Below are positions 18,542 to 24,136 of a stretch of 24,136 bases of DNA, in pieces. The stretch is from a virus. The notes under the pieces are model-generated. The model was given only the letters and a program-made list of their open reading frames with translations. It did no database searches and was not told the origin of the DNA. Location of the stretch: positions 1 through 24,136 of IMG/VR virus record IMGVR_UViG_3300021959_000380. The stretch is one strand, 5' to 3'. Numbering within the stretch: position 1 is the stretch's first letter; the number at the start of each line of letters is the position of its first letter. The translations under genes were made by a program, and so were the position numbers.

Positions 18542-18768
18542 GCAGTTTTACTTACAAGACAGATGACGGTCTTTATGACGTTGAGTTGCTAGAAGACCAA
18601 GCTAAGATAGCATTCAACTATCTAGCTGAAGTCGAAGCAGAAATCCAAACCCTTGGTAAACGTGTTGATGTACTCAGGGCGGCTTCAAAAAGCTTTCATG
18701 AAGTCATACAAGGACACTTAACAGAAGATGCTCTAGTGAGCGAAGAGGAGGATAACGGGGGCGAATAG
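18538..18768 (+). CDS. 76-residue acidic helical protein near replication genes
   Basis: GAGGAGG lies 4 bases before the ATG. The product begins MSSFTYKTDDGLYDVELLED, then has a coiled-coil-like helix (FNYLAEVEAEIQTLGKRVDV) and a strongly acidic C-terminus (EEEDNGGE), similar in charge to the SSB tail. No family is firmly recognised. Its stop codon lies inside the loop of the hairpin at 18757-18773, so ribosomes finishing this gene would melt that hairpin. It may be an accessory replication factor by position. Confidence 0.65.
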   Translation: MSSFTYKTDDGLYDVELLEDQAKIAFNYLAEVEAEIQTLGKRVDVLRAASKSFHEVIQGHLTEDALVSEEEDNGGE

Positions 18769-18782
18769 CCCCCTTATTATTT
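18757..18782 (+). terminator. Terminator-like or attenuator hairpin before the primase-helicase gene
   Basis: GGGGGC (18757-18762) pairs with GCCCCC (18768-18773) around the loop GAATA, followed by TTATTATTT. Loop and stem contain the UAG stop of the upstream gene. It could be a weak intrinsic terminator or a translational control, because it also lies between a distant GAGGAGG (18745-18751) and the ATG at 18783, which has no near ribosome-binding site. Confidence 0.6.
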
Positions 18783-20426
18783 ATGAGCTTTGTAAAATAT
18801 AAATTGCCATGTCCTAACTGCGGCGGTAGCGATCCAGTATCTATGAATGAAGATGGGTCTGCATGGTGCTTCAGTTGTGAAACTCGTTTTAAAAATTATG
18901 AGAAAGCTATGAACGGTGAAACAGTCAGTGACTTTAAAACTTATAAGAACAACTCAATGAATGATGTCGAGGGAGAATTTATTGCATTAAAGGACAGGTC
19001 GATATCTTTAGATACGGCTAAGAAGTTTGGGGTAAAAGCACATACCAATAGCAAGGGCGAAATAGTTAAGCACTACTACCCCTATTACAACGCTAATGAA
19101 ATTTCAGGTTACAAAGTACGTGAGGCAGGTAAGATCTTTAACTGGAAGGGCGACTCTAGAAGTTCTAGTTTGTTCGGTCAACAAGCCTTTCAAGAAGGCG
19201 GTAAGTATATAACAATTACCGAGGGCGAGTGTGATGCCATGGCTACTTATGAGCTTATGGGTTCTAGGTGGCCTGTAGTCTCGGTAAAGAATGGTGCTGC
19301 CGGTGCAGTAAAAGACGTTAGAGAAAACATAGAGTTTTTAGAAAAGTTTGGGACTGTTGTAATATGTTTCGACAATGACAAGCCGGGACAGGAAGCAGCA
19401 CGTAAAGTCGCCAAGCTACTAACTCCGGGTAAAGCTAAGATCTTTCAGTTTCCTGATGAGTTTAAAGATCCTAATGACATGCTACGTAATGGGCAGCATC
19501 AATCCTTTGTCACATCTTGGTGGGCTTCTAAGGTCTATACGCCTTCAGGAGTTCTTAACTTATCAGACAATCTAAATAAACTAAATCACCGAGAAAAGAA
19601 AGACTGTGTTCCATACCCTTGGTCAGGTCTAAACGAAAAGCTTTATGGGCTACGACAGGGTGAGCTGGTAACACTGACTGGTGGTACAGGCTTAGGTAAG
19701 TCTAGCATCACTAGAGAATTAGAACACTGGCTTATCAAAGAGACTCAAGACAATGTAGGAATCGTGGCTCTTGAAGAGGACTGGAAGCGTACCGCTGACG
19801 GCATCCTTTCTATTGAGGCTAATCAAAGACTATACATTGATCAGATCCGTGAAGACCTCGGTGAAGAGTATGACAACCTAAGTAATAAATTCTTTGAGCA
19901 GCACAAAGATCGTGTCTGGATCTATGCACACTTTGGTGCTAGTGACTTCGATGAAATCATGTCTAGAATTAGATACATGATTATAGGTTGTGGTTGTAAA
20001 TGGGTAATTGTAGATCACTTACATATGCTGGTTTCCGCATCGGATGAAAGCAACGAACGTATTCTAATTGATAGAATTATGACGCAGTTAAGAAAGCTTG
20101 TAGAACAAACAGGCGCTGGGCTAATCTTAGTATCTCATCTAAGAAGACTTGAGGGTAACAGGGGCCATGAGAATGGTGTCGAGGTTAACCTTAGTCACCT
20201 TAGAGGCTCCGGTGGTATAGCTCATATATCAGACTGTGTTATCGCTTTGGAGCGTAATCAACAAGCAGACAATCCTTTAGAAGCACAGACAACCCACATG
20301 CGTATTTTAAAGTCTAGATACACTGGTGATGTTGGAATGGCGACTCACTTGCTATATGATAAAGAAACTGGTAGGTTATCTGAAACCTTTCCTGATGAAG
20401 ATGAAATAGAGGAGATAGAGCTTTGA
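18783..20426 (+). CDS. Bifunctional primase-helicase (T7 gp4-like)
   Basis: The 547-residue protein unwinds the fork and makes primers for PolA. Domains in order: a zinc-binding domain with Cys 10, 13, 29 and 32 (CPNC then CFSC); a TOPRIM primase core with ITEGECDA (Glu 147) and ICFDNDKPG (Asp 197, Asp 199); then a RecA-like hexameric helicase with Walker A GGTGLGKSS (about 300-308, Lys 306), Walker B WVIVDHLHM (Asp 411), LVSHLRR (449-455) and a later region GSGGIAHISDCVIALERN with a likely arginine finger. The C-terminal tail is acidic (EDEIEEIEL), as in T7 where it contacts polymerase. The length matches T7 gp4 (566). No Shine-Dalgarno lies close to the ATG. The end overlaps the polymerase start by 4 bases. 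Confidence 0.95.
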   Translation: MSFVKYKLPCPNCGGSDPVSMNEDGSAWCFSCETRFKNYEKAMNGETVSDFKTYKNNSMNDVEGEFIALKDRSISLDTAKKFGVKAHTNSKGEIVKHYYPYYNANEISGYKVREAGKIFNWKGDSRSSSLFGQQAFQEGGKYITITEGECDAMATYELMGSRWPVVSVKNGAAGAVKDVRENIEFLEKFGTVVICFDNDKPGQEAARKVAKLLTPGKAKIFQFPDEFKDPNDMLRNGQHQSFVTSWWASKVYTPSGVLNLSDNLNKLNHREKKDCVPYPWSGLNEKLYGLRQGELVTLTGGTGLGKSSITRELEHWLIKETQDNVGIVALEEDWKRTADGILSIEANQRLYIDQIREDLGEEYDNLSNKFFEQHKDRVWIYAHFGASDFDEIMSRIRYMIIGCGCKWVIVDHLHMLVSASDESNERILIDRIMTQLRKLVEQTGAGLILVSHLRRLEGNRGHENGVEVNLSHLRGSGGIAHISDCVIALERNQQADNPLEAQTTHMRILKSRYTGDVGMATHLLYDKETGRLSETFPDEDEIEEIEL

Positions 20427-22168
20427 AGTCTTTAGTCTTTGACATTGAGACAGATGATCTTAATGCAACAAAAATATGGTGCTTGTCTGCCTTAGATATA
20501 GATACAGAAGTTCAAGTATCTTTCGGCCCTTCTCAGTTAAAGGAGGGCTTAGAACTTCTTAAGAATGCAGATAAGCTTATTGGTCACAACATCATAGGCT
20601 TTGATGTTCCTGTAATAAAAAAACTTACAGGTGTTGATCTAACAGATAAGGAGCTTGTAGATACTTTAGTTTTGTCACGCCTCTTTAATCCTGTACGAGA
20701 AGGTAATCACGGCCTTGAACGCTGGGGCTATGCTCTTGGTTCGCCTAAGATTGAGTTTGAAGAATACACAAGATATTCTGAAGAGATGCTTAAGTATTGT
20801 GAGCAAGATGTATTTCTTAACTACAAAGTTTACAATGAGTTAAAGAAAGAATCTAAAGGCTTTACAAAACAAAGCGTTGTTATAGAACATGAGGTATGTA
20901 AGATACTTTCAAAGCAAAGAGACTATGGCTTTCTGCTTGATGTAGAAGCTGCCTCTAAGTTACTAGCCCATCTTAATTCTAGAATAGATACAATTACTAA
21001 TGAGATACAGAAAGTATTTGTACCTAAGAAAGAATACAAAAAGATTTATCGGCGCTACAGCCCTAAAGGTAAGTTACTTAAAATAGGTCTGGATAACTTT
21101 GGTAAAGGCGTAAGGCTTACAACTGAAGAACATAAAACTTTAGAGCATGAAAGCCATGTAACAAGAGTATACACTAAAGACTTTAACCCCGGATCAAGGC
21201 AACAGATAGGTGAATACTTACAGGAGTTTGGTTGGAAGCCTCAAGAGTTTACACCTACGGGACAACCTAAAATAGATGAAAAGATATTGTCTGAGATTAA
21301 AGACATTAAAGAAGCAGAAGTAATAGCAGAATACTTAATGATTCAAAAAAGAGTTGCTCAAGTTAACTCTTGGTTAGATGAGTTAAATGAAGACACAGGA
21401 AGGGTGCATGGCTTTGTTAACCACAACGGAACCATTACAGGTAGGATGACACATAGAGGCCCTAACATGGCCCAGATACCCAGCCTGTCCTCTTCGTATG
21501 GTAAAGAGTGTAGGGCTTGTTGGTCAGTGCCTGAAGGTTATAAATTAGTAGGCATCGATGCTAGTGGTCTTGAGTTGAGAATGCTTGCTCACTATATGAA
21601 TGACAAGGAGTATACCGATGAAATCCTTAATGGAGACATACACACCGCTAATCAAAAACTTGCAGGACTTGAATCAAGAAATCAGGCTAAGACTTTCATC
21701 TATGCCCTTCTATACGGAGCAGGAGATGCTAAACTTGGAACAGTGGCAGGGGGAGGTAGAAATACTGGAAGGAACCTTAGAAAATCATTTATTGATAATC
21801 TCCCATCATTTAAGAATCTTAAAGATAGAGTCTCTAGAGCATCAGCAAAGAATTACCTCAAAGCATTAGACGGACGTAAGCTTTACATTAGATCAGAACA
21901 CAGTGCTTTAAATACATTGCTACAAGGTGCTGGAGCTATTGTCATGAAGCAAGCATTGATTTTATTAAAAGATAAGATTAGAGATTTAGATGCTCAGTTC
22001 GTAGCCAATGTTCATGATGAGTGGCAAATAGAAGTAAGAGAAGATCAAGCTGATGAAGTAGGTAGACTGGGTGTTGAAGCAATTATTGAAGCTGGTAAAG
22101 TGCTTGAACTTAAATGTCCTTTGGACGGTGAGTATAAGATAGGAGCTAACTGGAGTGAAACACACTAG
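20423..22168 (+). CDS. polA: DNA polymerase, family A (PolA)
   Basis: The 581-residue replicative polymerase has a 3'-5' proofreading domain and a polymerase domain. Exonuclease motifs are FDIETD (Asp 7, Glu 9), HNIIGFD (Asp 61) and YCEQD (Tyr 125, Asp 129). Polymerase motif A is DASGLELRML (Asp 379), the O-helix is RNQAKTFIYALLYG (Arg 419, Lys 423, Tyr 427), and motif C is VANVHDEWQI (His 531, Asp 532, Glu 533). It lacks a 5'-3' exonuclease domain and is shorter than T7 gp5 (704). The start is a TTG with GAGGAG 8 bases upstream; the first motif begins at residue 6 and no in-frame ATG exists before residue 122. Tyr 427 corresponds to E. coli Phe 762. Confidence 0.95.
   Translation: MKSLVFDIETDDLNATKIWCLSALDIDTEVQVSFGPSQLKEGLELLKNADKLIGHNIIGFDVPVIKKLTGVDLTDKELVDTLVLSRLFNPVREGNHGLERWGYALGSPKIEFEEYTRYSEEMLKYCEQDVFLNYKVYNELKKESKGFTKQSVVIEHEVCKILSKQRDYGFLLDVEAASKLLAHLNSRIDTITNEIQKVFVPKKEYKKIYRRYSPKGKLLKIGLDNFGKGVRLTTEEHKTLEHESHVTRVYTKDFNPGSRQQIGEYLQEFGWKPQEFTPTGQPKIDEKILSEIKDIKEAEVIAEYLMIQKRVAQVNSWLDELNEDTGRVHGFVNHNGTITGRMTHRGPNMAQIPSLSSSYGKECRACWSVPEGYKLVGIDASGLELRMLAHYMNDKEYTDEILNGDIHTANQKLAGLESRNQAKTFIYALLYGAGDAKLGTVAGGGRNTGRNLRKSFIDNLPSFKNLKDRVSRASAKNYLKALDGRKLYIRSEHSALNTLLQGAGAIVMKQALILLKDKIRDLDAQFVANVHDEWQIEVREDQADEVGRLGVEAIIEAGKVLELKCPLDGEYKIGANWSETH
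22139..22166 (+). repeat. 28-base duplicated polA-end/start-site repeat, copy 1
   Basis: ATAGGAGCTAACTGGAGTG followed by AAACACACT matches the copy at 22451-22478 at 25 of 28 positions. This copy encodes the last polymerase residues (IGANWSETH) and, in another frame, the AGGAG and GTG start of the next gene. Confidence 0.8.
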
Positions 22169-22454
22169 CACGTACAACTGGAGTTATGATAGAACTAACT
22201 CAAAGGGCGAGAAAAAATTTAAACATACTACAAACGAAAGTGCTGAAGATGTAATGGCTTATCTTGAAAAACAAGGTATAGAGTTTGAATATAAGCAAGG
22301 TGGTAGAATGTTCTGGATATACTATCAAGAAAAGGTTTGCTCTTATTACTACACGACAGGCAGATGGGCATACTATTCTAAGACTTGGCCGCCCCCTAAA
22401 CATTATGTAGCTAAGGGGATAAAAGATTTTTTAGAAAGGTTTATTTTAATATAG
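22155..22454 (+). CDS. 99-residue hypothetical protein inserted after polA
   Basis: The start is GTG 22155, with AGGAG 9 bases upstream inside the end of polA. The product begins MKHTSTYNWSYDRTNSKGEK and is rich in Tyr, Trp and Lys (RMFWIYYQEKVCSYYYTTG, RWAYYSKTWPPPKHYVAKG). Residues about 27-50 look like strand-helix (SAEDVMAYLEKQGIEFEY). No family is recognised. It stops at the start of the second 28-base repeat, so the gene sits exactly between the two repeats. This suggests it was gained by recombination or duplication at the polA 3' end. Confidence 0.65.
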   Translation: MKHTSTYNWSYDRTNSKGEKKFKHTTNESAEDVMAYLEKQGIEFEYKQGGRMFWIYYQEKVCSYYYTTGRWAYYSKTWPPPKHYVAKGIKDFLERFILI

Positions 22455-22478
22455 GAGATAGCTGGAGTGGAACACACT
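22451..22478 (+). repeat. 28-base duplicated polA-end/start-site repeat, copy 2
   Basis: It differs from copy 1 at 3 of 28 positions. In the frame that corresponds to polA it still reads IGDSWSGTH then stop, a remnant of a polymerase C-terminus. It also supplies AGGAG and the GTG start of the nuclease gene at 22467. Confidence 0.8.
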
Positions 22479-22958
22479 GAAATTGAGCTAACAAAATACG
22501 AACAAAAAATAGCTGAGTTTATTGCTAAAGTAAGAACTAAAAGCTCTAGAGCAGCAGGTATTAAAAATCTTAAGGTAGGCCCTCAGTCTGCTCAACAAAC
22601 TGAACTTGAAGGCGCTGGGTCTGAGTTAGCCGCAGCTAAGATTTTAAATGTGTGGCCTGATTTAAATCCGGATAAACCAGCTATTGAAGATTTTATTTAT
22701 AAAAACTTAACTGTAGATGTAAAGACAACTAAGTATCCTAATGGTAGACTTATATTACCTTTATATAAAAAGAATAAAGCTTGTGATTATTATATGCTTA
22801 TGATAGGCTCATTTCCAACGTATAAGTGTGTGGGTCTTGCGTCTAAAGAAAAGTTAATTGACGATTCTAATATAGCTTCTTTTGGTAGAAACCTACACCA
22901 TACTTTAGAACAGAATGAGTTAAAAAGTGTGGAGGATTTTATAAATGAAATTAATTAA
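22467..22958 (+). CDS. PD-(D/E)XK-type nuclease-like protein
   Basis: The start is GTG 22467, within repeat copy 2, with AGGAG 9 bases upstream. The 163-residue product has a helix with EGAGSELAAAKIL (Glu 53), then DFIYKNLTVDVKTT (Asp 84, Lys 86), the spacing of the catalytic site in PD-(D/E)XK nucleases. Later strands (GRLILPLYKKNKACDYYML) and a helical C-terminus follow. The N-terminal 45 residues are helical and basic. The substrate is unknown: an endonuclease acting on replication or recombination intermediates, or on host DNA, would fit its place after polA. It overlaps the next gene by 14 bases. Confidence 0.65.
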   Translation: MEHTEIELTKYEQKIAEFIAKVRTKSSRAAGIKNLKVGPQSAQQTELEGAGSELAAAKILNVWPDLNPDKPAIEDFIYKNLTVDVKTTKYPNGRLILPLYKKNKACDYYMLMIGSFPTYKCVGLASKEKLIDDSNIASFGRNLHHTLEQNELKSVEDFINEIN

Positions 22959-23244
22959 CATAAAAGAAAAACATGACTCCAGTAGGATAGGAGACTTAGC
23001 AGAACACTACGCTATCACTTGGTTATGGGATAACGGCTATCATGTGTTTAAGAACTGTGGTTGTACAGGGCCTATTGATATTGTAGCTTTAGATCCTGAA
23101 GGAAAGGTTATTCTAATAGATGTAAAGTCTTATAAAGATGGTAGGCTTTCTGGTAAAACAGAAATACAAAAGAAACTTAATGTTCAATATTTACATTACA
23201 ACTCAGAGACACGTAAATGTAGATTTGTAAGGCATAGAAAATGA
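22945..23244 (+). CDS. Small PD-(D/E)XK endonuclease (resolvase/YraN-like)
   Basis: GGAGG lies 9 bases before the ATG. The 99-residue product is a minimal PD-(D/E)XK fold: IGDLAEHYAITWLWDNGYHV (Glu 20) then GPIDIVALD (Asp 45) then VILIDVKSYK (Asp 59, Lys 61). This resembles small Holliday-junction resolvases and YraN-like proteins, and fills the place of T7 gp3 endonuclease, which resolves branched DNA before packaging. The C-terminus has KLNVQYLHYNSETRKCRFV, the strand that usually closes the core. The four catalytic positions are all present. The exact substrate is inferred. It overlaps the exonuclease gene by 4 bases. Confidence 0.78.
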   Translation: MKLINIKEKHDSSRIGDLAEHYAITWLWDNGYHVFKNCGCTGPIDIVALDPEGKVILIDVKSYKDGRLSGKTEIQKKLNVQYLHYNSETRKCRFVRHRK

Positions 23245-24083
23245 TCGTAGAAGATATTTATAGTACCTTAGATAAACTTAATGATGGTCCTTTAGACTTA
23301 TCTGAAGAGGTAGTAGAAGAGTTTGGAGAGGCTATAAAAAATGTAATTAAAGAATGGTCTAAACCTCAAGACAGGAAAGGTTTTTACTTACGGATGTCTA
23401 ACATAGGTAAACCTGCTAGACAGTTATGGTTCGACCAAAAAACTGAATCAGAAAACAGAAGACTAGACCCCTCTTTATTTATTAAGTTTCTTTATGGACA
23501 CCTTCTAGAAGAAGTACTTCTTTTGTTAGTCCGTATGTCGGGCAACAAAGTCACTGATGAACAGAAAGAAATAGAGGTTTCTGGCTTAAAGGGACATATG
23601 GATTGTAAGATAAACGGTGAAGTAGTAGATATTAAATCTGCTTCTGGTTTTTCTTTTAGTAAATTTGCTAAAGGACTTTTAGCCGAGGATGATCCTTTTG
23701 GTTATCTAGCACAGCTTACCGCCTATGAACATGCAGAAGGCACAGACAACGGCGGCTTTCTTGTTATTAACAAAGAAACGGGACAGCTTTGTTTTTACCA
23801 ACCAGAAGAACTAGATAAGCCTAACATCACAAAACATATTAAAGATCTTAAGCATAAACTTACTTTAGTTAACCCTCCTGCTTTGTGTTATCAGCCCATA
23901 CCTGAGGGTAAGTCGGGCAACATGAAGCTTCCTAAGAACTGTTCTTACTGTCCTCATAAGTTTGAATGTCATAAAGATTCTAATGATGGTAAAGGACTAA
24001 GAACTTTTAGATACGCTAAAGGTAATGTATACTTTACTAAAGTTAGAAAGTCTCCAAAGGTTGATGAAGTTTATGAACGCTAA
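23241..24083 (+). CDS. Cas4/RecB-like exonuclease with Cys cluster
   Basis: The 280-residue product has the RecB/Cas4 nuclease pattern: GHLLEEVLL (Glu 90/91), GHMDCKINGEVVDIKSAS (Asp 121, Asp 130, Lys 132) and YLAQLTAYEHA (Gln 158). It has a C-terminal cysteine group at 216, 234, 237 and 243 (CSYCPHKFEC), like the iron-sulfur cluster of Cas4 and AddB-type nucleases, though the usual N-terminal Cys is replaced by the segment KPARQLW. It would degrade DNA ends, supplying the role of T7 gp6 in host DNA breakdown and recombination. AAGG lies 8 bases before the ATG. It overlaps the next gene by 11 bases. Confidence 0.8.
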   Translation: MIVEDIYSTLDKLNDGPLDLSEEVVEEFGEAIKNVIKEWSKPQDRKGFYLRMSNIGKPARQLWFDQKTESENRRLDPSLFIKFLYGHLLEEVLLLLVRMSGNKVTDEQKEIEVSGLKGHMDCKINGEVVDIKSASGFSFSKFAKGLLAEDDPFGYLAQLTAYEHAEGTDNGGFLVINKETGQLCFYQPEELDKPNITKHIKDLKHKLTLVNPPALCYQPIPEGKSGNMKLPKNCSYCPHKFECHKDSNDGKGLRTFRYAKGNVYFTKVRKSPKVDEVYER

Positions 24084-24136
24084 ACAAATTAAAAAAATAA
24101 ATAAACTATCAGACAAGCTGCTTATTAAATGGTTAA
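24073..24136 (+). CDS. Start of a gene cut by the window edge
   Basis: An ATG at 24073, overlapping the exonuclease end by 11 bases, opens a frame that runs to the right edge with no stop (21 codons seen). The visible part is MNAKQIKKINKLSDKLLIKW, basic and helical. The overlap style matches the rest of the operon, so a real gene is likely. Too little is visible for any assignment. Confidence 0.5.
   Translation, partial: MNAKQIKKINKLSDKLLIKWL

Noticed and set aside
21600-21869. 89-residue plus-strand frame inside polA
   Set aside because: It lies across the conserved polymerase motifs in another frame and has no ribosome-binding site or neighbour coupling; most likely chance.

Overview
The window is a 24 kb piece of a tailed double-stranded DNA phage genome with podovirus-like content, AT-rich and densely packed. 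It looks like an uncultured marine phage infecting an AT-rich Gram-negative bacterium. That habitat and host call rests on overall resemblance to marine podovirus gene sets (ThyX, T7-style PolA and primase-helicase, a short unknown-gene block, no RNA polymerase in view); the host cannot be named from this sequence. Most genes overlap by 1 to 8 bases (TAATG or ATGA junctions) and carry good Shine-Dalgarno sites. No tRNA, CRISPR array, integrase, insertion sequence or convincing lysis cassette is visible. Both ends are cut inside genes.

Layout. Positions 1-10853 are the virion and packaging module, all on the minus strand. Read in transcription order it holds small terminase, a small resolvase-domain-like protein, large terminase, an unknown basic protein, portal, a 76-residue helical protein overprinted on the portal 3' end, a large SDSIPA-motif protein, scaffold, major capsid protein, a terminator, four small or adaptor proteins, and a probable beta-rich tail or stabilisation protein that runs off the left edge. 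Positions 10854-11753 are a 900-base non-coding divergence region. It has back-to-back sigma-70-type promoters whose -35 boxes lie in the two arms of one inverted repeat, three 22-bp iterons, and a striking array of about ten hairpins, most with 3-base loops. Positions 11754-24136 are the early and replication module on the plus strand.

The plus-strand module begins with a basic (KPKA)n protein, then a two-gene cassette bounded by identical 57-bp hairpin repeats, then a possible structured RNA. A GP88-like cysteine protein, a DUF932 protein and many tiny unknown proteins follow (12943-16727). Next come ThyX and three small proteins, and then the replication core: single-strand DNA-binding protein, primase-helicase, PolA-type polymerase, and three PD-(D/E)XK nucleases. 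The replication genes supply nucleotides (ThyX), coat single strands, unwind and prime, copy, and resolve or resect DNA, as in T7-like phages, but transcription appears to use host sigma-70 polymerase.

The most unusual material is non-coding or overlapping: the hairpin array, the bidirectional promoter-operator with a leaderless terS transcript, the overprinted gene in the portal tail, ribosome-binding sites kept in frame inside two structural genes, and two cassettes bounded by duplicated sequence. All functional statements come from reading motifs by eye; no database search was run.
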